From Candidatus Methylomirabilis lanthanidiphila (GTDB taxonomy: Bacteria; Methylomirabilota; Methylomirabilia; Methylomirabilales; Methylomirabilaceae): a stretch of DNA of 41,600 nt. Positions 24,026-32,157 of this stretch are shown here, in pieces; position 1 is the first letter of the stretch, and each line of letters starts with the position of its first letter. Made by a program: the position numbers and the translations under genes. The stretch covers positions 1 to 41,600 of the forward strand of contig CABIKM010000052.1 in NCBI GenBank assembly GCA_902196205.1, read 5' to 3'. The notes beneath the pieces were generated by a model. The model made no database searches, had not been told where the DNA came from, and saw only the letters and a program-made list of their open reading frames with translations.

Positions 24026-24895
24026 GTGAGAATCGGAATCCTCGCCGATAGAAAAGGGTGGCACGTCGAGATCCTTGCGAAGGCGCTGGCGCGACGCGGC
24101 TGCCGGGCCGATTTTCTACCCATTACCCGGCTGACGGCTCGCGTCCCGGGTGATCCGCTTGTCACGGTGAACGGCGAATCCCTCGAATCGTACGATGCGC
24201 TGCTGATCCGGACGATTCCGGAAGGGTCGTTGGAGCAGATCGTCTTCAGGATGAATGCGCTGCACCGGCTGGAGGCGGCCGGGGTGCGGATCATGAATCG
24301 GCCCAGTCCGCTGGAACAGACCGTCGACAAGTATTATACGTCCAGCCTGCTCGCGTCGCGCGGTCTGCCGACGCCTCGAACGGTGGTGGCCGAGGGGTTC
24401 GACGACGCGATGGCGGCCTTCCAGGAACTCGGCGACGTAATCGTCAAGCCGCTCTTCGGCGCCGGGGGGCGGGGGATGGTGCGGGTGAGCGACGCCGACG
24501 TCGCCTATCGAGTCTTTCGCACCCTGACGCTGACCCGGAGCATCTTCTATATCCAGGAATTTGTCCCGCACGGCAATTACGATCTTCGGGGTCTGGTCAT
24601 AGGGGATCAGGTCGTTGCCGCCATGCGACGCCAGTCGGACGGGTGGCGGCACAACGTTTCGCAGGGCGCGCGGCCGGAAGCCTGCGTTATGGATGACGAC
24701 GCGACCCGCCTCTGCCTTCAGGCCAGCAGGCTCCTCGGGACCGATTATGCCGGAATCGACCTGCTCCAGACTCCCTACGGCTACACGGTCGTGGAGGTCA
24801 ACAGCATCCCCGGATGGTCCGGCCTGCAGCGGACGACGGAGGTTGATCTCGCCCAGGAGATCGCCGACCACCTCCTCAGCGTGCTTCGCCCCTAG
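24026..24895 (+). CDS. RimK/MptN-like ATP-grasp ligase of the H4MPT cluster
   Basis: 289 aa from GTG 24026, with GAGGGGGA 9 nt upstream. ATP-grasp features: 'EQTVDKYYTSSLLASRGLPTPRTVVAEG', 'DVIVKPLFGAGGRGMVRV' (ATP-binding lysine and glycine loop), 'IFYIQEFVPHGNYDLRGLVIGD', and the metal-binding close 'AGIDLLQTPYGYTVVEVNSIPGW'. RimK-type enzymes add glutamate or similar groups to a carboxylate; archaeal MptN adds glutamate to H4MPT. Such ATP-grasp genes are known members of H4MPT gene clusters in methylotrophs, so tailoring of the pterin or methanofuran-like carrier is likely. The exact substrate is not known. The CitG-like gene follows 3 bp later. Confidence 0.85.
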   Translation: MRIGILADRKGWHVEILAKALARRGCRADFLPITRLTARVPGDPLVTVNGESLESYDALLIRTIPEGSLEQIVFRMNALHRLEAAGVRIMNRPSPLEQTVDKYYTSSLLASRGLPTPRTVVAEGFDDAMAAFQELGDVIVKPLFGAGGRGMVRVSDADVAYRVFRTLTLTRSIFYIQEFVPHGNYDLRGLVIGDQVVAAMRRQSDGWRHNVSQGARPEACVMDDDATRLCLQASRLLGTDYAGIDLLQTPYGYTVVEVNSIPGWSGLQRTTEVDLAQEIADHLLSVLRP

Positions 24896-24898
24896 TCA

Positions 24899-25801
24899 AT
24901 GAACGCTCTTCACGCTCGACGCTCCACGCTCGACGCCGATTCGGTCTCCCTCTCCGCCCAACTCGCCTGCCTCATGGAGGTCAGCGCCGACAAGCCTGGG
25001 AACGTCACCCCGTTCGCCGACTTTGCCGACACCCGCTATACCGACTTTCTGGCTAGCTCTGTGATCCTGGGACAGGTGCTACGGAAGGCGGCTACGGCGG
25101 CAACCGGCTCGCTGGTCCTTAACGCGGTTCAGCAGACGAAGCGGCTGGTCGGTCGGAACACCAACCTGGGTATCGCGCTCCTCTTCGCCCCCCTGGCCAA
25201 GGCGGCTCTCCGCAAGGAACACCGAACGCTCCGGTTGCGCCTTCGCAGTGTGCTGGCCGCCATTACGCCCTACGATGGGCAACGGGTCTACGAGGCGATA
25301 CGCCTGGCAGCCCCAGGCGGCCTTGGGCAGGCCGACCGGTTGGACGTCCGGGCGACCCATGGCAGGGTCTCGCTCCTTGAGGCGATGCGCGCTGCCGCCG
25401 ATCGGGATTCGATCGCGCGCGAGTATGTCACCGACTTCGAAATTACCTTCACCATCGGCGCTCCGACACTTACAGGATACCTTCAGGAGTTCGGCGATCC
25501 GGAGGCCTCGGTCATTCAAACCTATCTGACGCTGCTTTCCCGGGTACCGGATTCCCTGATCTCGCGTAAGTGCGGGGTCCGTGAGGCCGCCAAGGTGTCA
25601 CGGGAGGCAGAAAAGATCCTCGCCATCGGTGGGGTGCGCACTGAGCAGGGGTGGCAAAGGCTTCAACGATGGGATCGTGCCCTCCGTAGGGACGGTAACC
25701 GGCTCAATCCAGGGACGACTGCCGACCTGACCGCCGCCGCCCTCTTTGTGGTGGCGTTAGAGCGGGGGATGACATTTGTGCTGGGGAACAGCGCAACCTA
25801 A
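24899..25801 (+). CDS. CitG-like (triphosphoribosyl-dephospho-CoA synthase family) protein of the H4MPT cluster
   Basis: 300 aa. The family signature is visible: 'QLACLMEVSADKPGNVTPFADFADTRYTDFL', 'GRNTNLGIALLFAPLAKAA' and 'DLTAAALFVVALERG'. Classical CitG joins ATP and dephospho-CoA to make the citrate lyase prosthetic group, but no citrate lyase genes are present; CitG-like genes are regular members of methylotroph H4MPT clusters, where a role in cofactor synthesis is presumed. The ATG at 24899 overlaps almost directly with the ATP-grasp stop, so they are coupled. The first 18 residues look poorly conserved and the true start could be later. Confidence 0.85.
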   Translation: MNALHARRSTLDADSVSLSAQLACLMEVSADKPGNVTPFADFADTRYTDFLASSVILGQVLRKAATAATGSLVLNAVQQTKRLVGRNTNLGIALLFAPLAKAALRKEHRTLRLRLRSVLAAITPYDGQRVYEAIRLAAPGGLGQADRLDVRATHGRVSLLEAMRAAADRDSIAREYVTDFEITFTIGAPTLTGYLQEFGDPEASVIQTYLTLLSRVPDSLISRKCGVREAAKVSREAEKILAIGGVRTEQGWQRLQRWDRALRRDGNRLNPGTTADLTAAALFVVALERGMTFVLGNSAT

Positions 25802-25891
25802 AATCAACGGTACGCTCCACAGCTCTTTGGCTCTCTTTCCTGTTTACCTTTTCAACCCTCATGCTCGATCCGACGGCCGCGATGGTACATC

Positions 25892-25920
25892 TTGCCTAAA
25901 ATACCGGTATCTACTATAGT
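25892..25920 (+). promoter_or_regulatory. Candidate promoter with palindrome for the acyl-CoA synthetase gene
   Basis: TTGCCT (25892-25897) and TATAGT (25915-25920) are 17 bp apart; between them is a perfect 10-bp palindrome ATACCGGTAT (25901-25910). The leader would be about 107 nt. The palindrome may be a repressor site. Confidence 0.45.
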
Positions 25921-26034
25921 TCACCATATGTCATCTTAAGGCAATATAGACTCTACCACGTCAACGTACACTAGCGTATGGAGCGCCGACTTCTTCATTG
26001 AATTTCTGACTCGTGACATTAAAGGGGGACGGAT

Positions 26035-28701
26035 ATGGGCGGCCTGGATAACATATTCAGCCCAAAGACGATTGCTGTAATTGGCGCCTCTGAGAGCCAA
26101 GGTTCTGTGGGACGAGCGATCATGGAGAATCTCCTCACGCAAAAGACGGCACCGATCTTTCCGGTCAATCCCAAACGGCAAAAGATCCTGGGGATAGACG
26201 CCTGCATCAGGATTGCAGAGGTCCCGGAGCCGGTCGATCTTGCGGTCATTGCCACGCCTGCGCACACCGTTCCTGATCTTGTCGGAGAGTGCGGAGAGGC
26301 CGGGGTAGGGGGGATCGTCATCATCTCCGCAGGGTTCAAGGAGGCCGGCGAAAAGGGGAGGGGGCTGGAGGACCGGATTCGGGAGACCCGGAAACGGTAC
26401 GGCATGAGAATCATCGGACCCAATTGTCTCGGTGTTATCCGGCCCATTACAGGACTGAACGCCTCTTTTCTGAACGTCCGTCCTGAAGCGGGGAGGATCG
26501 CCTTCATCTCCCAGAGCGGGGCGCTGGGGAGCGCCATTCTCGACTGGGCCATGCACGCGCATATCGGCTTCAGCCTCTTTGCATCCCTCGGCTCCATGAT
26601 GGATGTCGATTTCGGGGACCTGATCGATTTCCTGGGCGACGACCCGAACACCAAGAGCATCATGCTCTACATGGAGGGTATCGGGAATGCGAAGAAGTTC
26701 ATCAGTGCCGCCAAGGGGTTTGCAAGGAATAAACCGATCATCGTGTTAAAACCCGGGAGATTTGCCGAGAGTGCAAGGGCCGCGTTGTCGCATACCGGAT
26801 CGATGGGGGGCGAAGATCGCACATGCGATGCCGCCTTCAAACGGGTTGGTGTCGTCAGGGTCAGAGATATTGCGGATCTGTTTAATGTGGCAGAGGTTCT
26901 GCACGCGAAGCATCTCCCGAAAGGGCCCGAGATCGCGATTGTCACGAATGCGGGAGGCGCCGGGGTCATTGCGACGGATACGTTGATAGGGCTGGGCGGA
27001 CGGCTTGCGCAACTGACGGATGACAGCATCAGGGCGCTGAACGCTCATCTCCCCGCGTATTGGAGCAAGGCCAACCCGGTAGACGTCTTGGGGGATGCGG
27101 ACACCTTGCGGTACGAGAACGCCGTCACGACCTGCTTGAATGATCCCGGCGTCAACGGCGTCATTACGATCTATACGCCGCAGGGGACCGCGCGACCGGA
27201 TGAGGTCGCCAAGCGCTTCACCGAGATCGCCGATCAGAGTCGTAAACCGTTCATTGCTGTGTGGATGGGCGGGGGACAGGTCGAAGGCGCGCGGGCCATC
27301 ACCCTTCAGCACAACATCCCCACGTATGCGACTCCGGAAGAGGCCGTGAAGACCTACCTCTACATGTACCGGTACGGCCGGAATCTTGAGCTCCTGTATG
27401 AAACCCCCGGACAATTGTCGGTGGACCAGGCGCCGCCCAAACACAACCTCAAGGCATTTGTTGCGGAACTGTACAAAGAGGGGAGAACGCTCCTGACGGA
27501 GAGAGAATCGAAGCGGTTTCTCGTGAATTACGGCATCCCCACGGTCAAACCGTATCTGACGAAGAATCTGGAAGAAGCCCTGAGCCTGGCGAATTCGGTC
27601 GGATACCCGGTCGTCCTGAAGATTGTGTCTCCCGATATCGTTCATAAAAGCGACGTCGGCGGTGTCATGACAGGGATTGATTCCGACCGGGAGCTGAAGA
27701 GCGAATATGGACGTCTGATCAAAAGGGTTCAGAAGAAGGCCCCGCAGGCGAGCATCTCCGGGATCTCTATTCAGAAGATGGTGGGAAAGATCGATTATGA
27801 GCTGATCCTGGGGATGAAAAAGGATAAAGACTTCGGTTCGGTGATCCTCTTCGGAATGGGAGGGATCGGGGTCGAGATATTTCAGGACTTCTCTATCGGC
27901 CTCCCCCCGTTGAACCAGACCCTGGCAAGAAGACTGATGGAAGAGACGAAGGTCTTTAGAATGATCCAGGGCTACCGGGGGAGACTGCCTGCGGATATGC
28001 AGCAGTTAGAGCAGATCCTGGTGAGCTTTTCCAATCTGGTCGTCGATTTTCCGGAAATTGCCGAGATCGACATTAACCCCCTCGCTATCTCCGAAGGGAA
28101 GGCCTGCGCCCTCGATGCCAGAATCATCCTCGACCGGGAGGCTATCGGGTACGCCGGCCCATACCCCCATCTCGTGATTGCCCCGTATCCCACGGGATAT
28201 GTGATCCCATGGCGATTGAACGACGGGACCGAGGTGCTCTTGCGGCCGATCCGGCCGGAAGACGAACCGCTGGAGCGTGAAATGCTTTCAACCCTGTCCG
28301 AAGAGACATTGCGAGGGAGATTCTTTCAGGTGTTAAAGCATATCACCCATGAGATGCTGATTCGGTTCTGCAACATCGATTACGACCGTGAGATGGCGAT
28401 CGTGGCGGAGCTGCGGGAGGGGGAGAAGAGACGAATCATCGGAATCGGCAGGTTGATTATCGAACCGGATGGCAAGCGCAGCGAGTTCGCCGTCGTGGTA
28501 CACGATGACTTTCAGGGGAAAGGCCTGGGCTACAAACTCGTGGACATGCTCATTGGCGTCGCCCAGGATAAGGGGCTGGGCGAGGTCGCCGGTACTGTCC
28601 TTACCGACAACATGAATATGCTCCGGGTCTGTGAGACCCTCGGGTTTAAGACGACCCACCAGCCTGAAGGGGTGAGCAGCGTCCGGCTGATGTTGAAGTA
28701 A
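26035..28701 (+). CDS. ADP-forming acyl/acetyl-CoA synthetase fused to a GNAT acetyltransferase
   Basis: 888 aa. Order of domains: CoA-binding Rossmann domain (about 1-130, 'FSPKTIAVIGASESQGSVG'), succinyl-CoA-synthetase-like ligase domain with the phospho-histidine in 'ALSHTGSMGGED' (near residue 260), ATP-grasp domain (about 480-700, 'GYPVVLKIVSPDIVHKSDVGG'), and a C-terminal GNAT domain (about 730-888) with the acetyl-CoA loop 'QGKGLGYKLVDML'. Such three-part proteins are either acyl-CoA synthetases with added acetyltransferase or protein acetyltransferases related to Pat. The intact His suggests catalysis. AAGGGGGA precedes the ATG. It is monocistronic and lies just after the C1 cluster; it may link acetyl-CoA supply to protein acetylation. 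Confidence 0.92.
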   Translation: MGGLDNIFSPKTIAVIGASESQGSVGRAIMENLLTQKTAPIFPVNPKRQKILGIDACIRIAEVPEPVDLAVIATPAHTVPDLVGECGEAGVGGIVIISAGFKEAGEKGRGLEDRIRETRKRYGMRIIGPNCLGVIRPITGLNASFLNVRPEAGRIAFISQSGALGSAILDWAMHAHIGFSLFASLGSMMDVDFGDLIDFLGDDPNTKSIMLYMEGIGNAKKFISAAKGFARNKPIIVLKPGRFAESARAALSHTGSMGGEDRTCDAAFKRVGVVRVRDIADLFNVAEVLHAKHLPKGPEIAIVTNAGGAGVIATDTLIGLGGRLAQLTDDSIRALNAHLPAYWSKANPVDVLGDADTLRYENAVTTCLNDPGVNGVITIYTPQGTARPDEVAKRFTEIADQSRKPFIAVWMGGGQVEGARAITLQHNIPTYATPEEAVKTYLYMYRYGRNLELLYETPGQLSVDQAPPKHNLKAFVAELYKEGRTLLTERESKRFLVNYGIPTVKPYLTKNLEEALSLANSVGYPVVLKIVSPDIVHKSDVGGVMTGIDSDRELKSEYGRLIKRVQKKAPQASISGISIQKMVGKIDYELILGMKKDKDFGSVILFGMGGIGVEIFQDFSIGLPPLNQTLARRLMEETKVFRMIQGYRGRLPADMQQLEQILVSFSNLVVDFPEIAEIDINPLAISEGKACALDARIILDREAIGYAGPYPHLVIAPYPTGYVIPWRLNDGTEVLLRPIRPEDEPLEREMLSTLSEETLRGRFFQVLKHITHEMLIRFCNIDYDREMAIVAELREGEKRRIIGIGRLIIEPDGKRSEFAVVVHDDFQGKGLGYKLVDMLIGVAQDKGLGEVAGTVLTDNMNMLRVCETLGFKTTHQPEGVSSVRLMLK

Positions 28702-28716
28702 AAAGGCCAGAGAGGC

Positions 28717-28753
28717 GAAGCGGCTGGTCGGTCGGACCAACCTTGGCATCGTG
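28717..28753 (+). pseudogene. Short fragment resembling the CitG-like gene
   Basis: Bases 28717-28736 are identical to 25138-25157 inside the CitG-like gene, and the match continues imperfectly after a 3-base gap ('CCAACCTTGGCATCG' against 'CCAACCTGGGTATCG'). In frame it reads AKRLVGRTNLGIV against TKRLVGRNTNLGIA. It is too short to encode anything and looks like a leftover of a duplicated or displaced gene end. Confidence 0.5.
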
Positions 28754-28758
28754 ATCTG

Positions 28759-29754
28759 TCAGGAAAGCGGGGCTGCCAGGGCAGCCATATTGGAGGGCTC
28801 TGCCATGCGAGCCTGCGGTTCCGTCTCCTCAGACGTCTGGAGTTCGAAAAATTCAATCAGGTGGCCGGCAACGGCTTTTTTCTGCTTATCCACCGTGATC
28901 ACATGGTAGCAGTCATCGAGTAAGATCAGGCGCTTCCGTATCGAAGCGATGCCGTTGTGCACCAGCTCGCCATTACGAGGGCCGGTGATATCGTCTTCGC
29001 GGGCCTGGAGGATCAAGGTGGGCGCCGTCACCTCACCCAAGCGACGACGGACGAGCGTGGAGAGCCGATCTATATTGGTCAAGGTCTTCAACGGAAAGAT
29101 CGGATACCCCATCGTGGCTGCCAAAGGGGCACTGATCGCTTGGTCGGCAGCATGGGTCATGCGAGTCCACACACCCATGATCCATCGACGCAGGAGCGAA
29201 ACGGAACCATACGACGCCCGCTTGTGGGCCTGAAGCCGTCTCTCCTTAATTCCAAAGGGTGGACCATCCTGGTGGAAGAGGAGATAGCCCAAAGGAGCCA
29301 CCTCCATAACAAAGGGCAGAAGTGCCCTAGTCCAAGGTGTCTTCCACCCATCGTAAAAAAAGGTGGGCGAGAAAACTCCGAGTCCATCAACACTCACGGT
29401 CAGTGAGGAGTCCAAGGCTAGAAGTCCTCCCGCGCTCAGGCCGGCCACATAGAGGCGGTCGTACCGTTCGCGTACGAAGGCCAGTTGCGCCTTCACGTGC
29501 GTGAGCCAGTCCTCTTCAGACGTTCTCATCAGATCCCTGAGTCGCGTACAGTGGCCCGGGAGGGTCGTAGCATAGACGTCCCATCCGTGGCGCGCCAACC
29601 GCCGTCCAAGATAGCCCATCTCGACCGGTGTCCCTGTGACACCGTGAATCAGATATACCAAGGTACGTGAGTCGGTGTGGAAGGCGAGGTCGGTCGGTTG
29701 GCGGCCGACCATCTCATCAAGAGGACCAGGCTGCGTGGTCAGTCGTCGGCTCAT
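28759..29754 (-). CDS. Alpha/beta hydrolase (carboxylesterase/monoglyceride lipase-like)
   Basis: 331 aa. An alpha/beta-hydrolase fold with the oxyanion segment 'TLVYLIHGVTGTPVEMGYLGRRLARHGWDVYATTLPGH', nucleophile Ser107 in 'GLSAGG', probable Asp in 'LQAREDDITGPRNGE' and His in 'DDCYHVITVD', all in the standard order. The family acts on esters; the natural substrate is unknown. There is no signal peptide. The start overlaps the stop of the aminotransferase gene by 4 bp, so it is the third gene of a HAD-aminotransferase-hydrolase operon. Confidence 0.88.
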   Translation of the reverse strand: MSRRLTTQPGPLDEMVGRQPTDLAFHTDSRTLVYLIHGVTGTPVEMGYLGRRLARHGWDVYATTLPGHCTRLRDLMRTSEEDWLTHVKAQLAFVRERYDRLYVAGLSAGGLLALDSSLTVSVDGLGVFSPTFFYDGWKTPWTRALLPFVMEVAPLGYLLFHQDGPPFGIKERRLQAHKRASYGSVSLLRRWIMGVWTRMTHAADQAISAPLAATMGYPIFPLKTLTNIDRLSTLVRRRLGEVTAPTLILQAREDDITGPRNGELVHNGIASIRKRLILLDDCYHVITVDKQKKAVAGHLIEFFELQTSEETEPQARMAEPSNMAALAAPLS

Positions 29755-31145
29755 GGCTCCTCCGTGCAGTGGGTGAAGAGCCAGTCCAGTAGTTCGATAG
29801 CCAGATCGATCTCACTCTTGGTGATATCCAGGCAAGGTGCAAGGCCGAAGACGTTCTTGTAATATCCCGTGACATTTAACACTAACCCCATTGGGCCACG
29901 GGATGTTGGAATCCCTCCGGCCAGACCCAACTCGAAGATCCGGTTTGCGAGGGGCTGGTTGGGGGTGAGCCGGTCCGGCTGCGTGACTTCAATACGCAAA
30001 GCCAAGCCCAAGCCGGCGACGTCCCCGATCACGGCATGCCGTTTCTTCAGGACTTCGAGCTGCTCCAGAAAATAGGCTCCCGATTCGGCCACCTTCCGCT
30101 CATACTCCTGCTGCTCGATCCACTGCAGTGTCGCCAAGGCTGCGGCTGTGCCCAACGGATTAGACGAGTAGGTGGAATGTGTCGACCCAGGCGGAAAGGC
30201 CTGGGGAGAGATGAGGGCCTCATCGGCCCATAGCCCAGAGAGGGGATTCAGACCATTGGTCAACGTCTTCCCAAAGACGACGATGTTCGGTTTGACGCCG
30301 AAGTGCTCAATCGCCCAAAACTTCCCGGTCCTGAAAAACCCCATCTGGACCTCGTCGTCTACCAGGAGAATCTTTCGCTCGTCCAGGATCTTCTTGAGCC
30401 GCAGGAAATACTCGGGCGGCGGCGGAATATATCCTCCCGTGGCCTGCACCGGCTCTGCGTAAAACGCTACAAACTCGGGCTCTTCAGCCTTCGAATCCCA
30501 GAATGAGTTGTACTCCGTCTCGAACAGCCGCTCGAACTGTTTGACGCAGTAATACTCGCAACTCTCCAGCTTCATATCGTACGGGCACCGGTAGCAGTAT
30601 GGGAAGGGAACGAAATGTGCTCGGTTCGAGAAATGGCCGAAGCGTCGGCGGTATCGGTAGCTGGAGGTGATCTCGGAGGCTCCGAGGGTCCTGCCGTGGT
30701 ACCCCCCCATAAAGGCCATGAAGAGGGATTTGCTGGTAGCACTGCGTACGAGTTTTATTGAGTCTTCAATGGCCTGGGCGCCCCCCACATTGAAATGCAC
30801 GCGCCCTTTGATTCCGAATGCCCGGTGGCATTCGAGCGCCAATTTCTCGGCCGCCAGGACCTTTTCTTCATGGAGATATTGGGACGCCAATTGGGGCAAT
30901 TGCTCAAGTTGCGCCTTCACCGCCTCCACGAGGCTCCGATTGCGATAGCCGAAGTTGACCGTCGAGTACCACATCTGGAGGTCGAGGTATGGTTTGTCCT
31001 CGCGGTCATAGAGAAAGCTGCCTTCACAGCCTTGAAAGAACTTCGGCGTGGGCGAGTAGTGCGCCGTATCGCCATGCGAGCAGTACTGCGCCTCCTTTTC
31101 GCGCAGCGCCGTTTCGGTGGGTCGGGGTTTATCTATGCGGTTCAT
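29751..31145 (-). CDS. Class III (PLP) aminotransferase
   Basis: 464 aa, normal for the acetylornithine/GABA/omega-amino acid aminotransferase class. PLP-site features: 'VGGAQAIEDSIKLVRSAT', 'FMGGYHGRTLGASEIT', 'LLVDDEVQMGFFRTGKFWAIEHFG' and the Schiff-base lysine Lys293 in 'VVFGKTLTNG'. The cysteine-rich stretch 'PYCYRCPYDMKLESCEYYC' is shared by many members. The donor and acceptor cannot be told from sequence. It overlaps both neighbours by 4 bp (31142-31145 with the HAD phosphatase, 29751-29754 with the hydrolase), so it is in a tightly coupled operon that suggests a small amine pathway. Confidence 0.9.
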   Translation of the reverse strand: MNRIDKPRPTETALREKEAQYCSHGDTAHYSPTPKFFQGCEGSFLYDREDKPYLDLQMWYSTVNFGYRNRSLVEAVKAQLEQLPQLASQYLHEEKVLAAEKLALECHRAFGIKGRVHFNVGGAQAIEDSIKLVRSATSKSLFMAFMGGYHGRTLGASEITSSYRYRRRFGHFSNRAHFVPFPYCYRCPYDMKLESCEYYCVKQFERLFETEYNSFWDSKAEEPEFVAFYAEPVQATGGYIPPPPEYFLRLKKILDERKILLVDDEVQMGFFRTGKFWAIEHFGVKPNIVVFGKTLTNGLNPLSGLWADEALISPQAFPPGSTHSTYSSNPLGTAAALATLQWIEQQEYERKVAESGAYFLEQLEVLKKRHAVIGDVAGLGLALRIEVTQPDRLTPNQPLANRIFELGLAGGIPTSRGPMGLVLNVTGYYKNVFGLAPCLDITKSEIDLAIELLDWLFTHCTEEP

Positions 31146-31894
31146 TCGATCTGTTCTCCCTTTTGAAAGAGATGTTCAACGACGTCGGTCAGCGTCTCGA
31201 ACGGTTCACAGTCGACCCCCTGCAGATCGCACCACTCTCGCAGCCTCCCTTTCGCGAAGACGTGTTGCGCTACGGTCGAGACGCACCGGTCGGATCGCCC
31301 GTCTCCGATATAGACCGTCTCCCTCGGCGAAAACCCGCCGGAGGCGGCTACTGCGCATTTACACGTCCCGGCCCCGGTCCAGCAGTCGGGCGATGGAAAT
31401 GGGAAGCTGAGCGAGGGGAAGCTGTTTCCATTCCAGACCAGGTGATTAGAGATCACAGGGATGTGCGAGAGTCCGTGCCGTCGCAATACCGTATCGATGA
31501 GCAGATCGAGGCCATCGCTGACAATGGTCAGCGGAATGCCCTGCTCTGCGCACCGTTGGTCGAGCGCGACGATGCCCTCGTCGATGGGGATATCAGCCGC
31601 AAACCGTATCAGCGTTGCCCGATCTGCTCGAATCAACGCGACTTGTCGGGACAGACACTCTCGGCCGGTGATCTCACCACGCTCCCATCGGCCCTGCCAT
31701 TCGCGGAATGCCGGCAGGGCAAAGGCCTCGAGGATGGCGTCCGTGACATCCGTCCTGGTGATGGTCCCATCGAAATCGCAGAGGACCTGGAAGGCCGACA
31801 GATCGCGCGGCAGGTCGGTTCGTCTCGGGCTCGGCGCGCGTGTGCCGGGCCTGGATGTGGAATGGATTATTCCTGAAAGACAGAATTGGCTCAT
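31142..31894 (-). CDS. HAD-IB family phosphatase (MtnX/SerB-like)
   Basis: About 250 aa from ATG 31894; the start is uncertain because the HAD motif begins only at about residue 35 and no ribosome site is clear. ATG 31972 lies inside a hairpin and is unlikely. HAD motif I is 'LCDFDGTITRTD', motif II is in 'IPLTIVSDGLD', and motif III/IV appears as 'YIGDGRSDRC'. The pattern fits phosphoserine-phosphatase-like or MtnX-like enzymes that remove phosphate from small metabolites. It is the first gene of the operon with a class III aminotransferase and an alpha/beta hydrolase. Confidence 0.83.
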   Translation of the reverse strand: MSQFCLSGIIHSTSRPGTRAPSPRRTDLPRDLSAFQVLCDFDGTITRTDVTDAILEAFALPAFREWQGRWERGEITGRECLSRQVALIRADRATLIRFAADIPIDEGIVALDQRCAEQGIPLTIVSDGLDLLIDTVLRRHGLSHIPVISNHLVWNGNSFPSLSFPFPSPDCWTGAGTCKCAVAASGGFSPRETVYIGDGRSDRCVSTVAQHVFAKGRLREWCDLQGVDCEPFETLTDVVEHLFQKGEQIE

Positions 31895-31931
31895 AGTTAG
31901 TCCGAATAGGTAGCCACTCATTGCAAGACAT

Positions 31932-31986
31932 AGGCCGATTTCGAATGGGCCTCCTGGCTCGCCACAGCACATACAGCAATCGGCCT
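31932..31986 (-). promoter_or_regulatory. Long inverted repeat in the leader of the HAD operon
   Basis: AGGCCGATT (31932-31940) and AATCGGCCT (31978-31986) are perfect 9-bp arms separated by 37 bases, upstream of the HAD gene. Function unknown; it could fold in the 5' leader. Confidence 0.4.
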
Positions 31987-32157
31987 GTTTTCAAGATATT
32001 ACAGTGCTAATGCGATAGAGACCCAAGAGGTATGCCCAGGAGCCTGTATGCCCCGCGTGATTAGGTGCTGGAGGAGATATATCCATGTAGAAACAATATG
32101 TTACGATGCAGTGTGGCGGTTTTGCAGGTGGGGCGTATTGGCGGATCGACGAGGGAA

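Noticed and set aside
24899-25801. Citrate lyase prosthetic-group synthesis
   Set aside because: The protein belongs to the CitG family, but no citrate lyase genes are present and the H4MPT context gives a better explanation.
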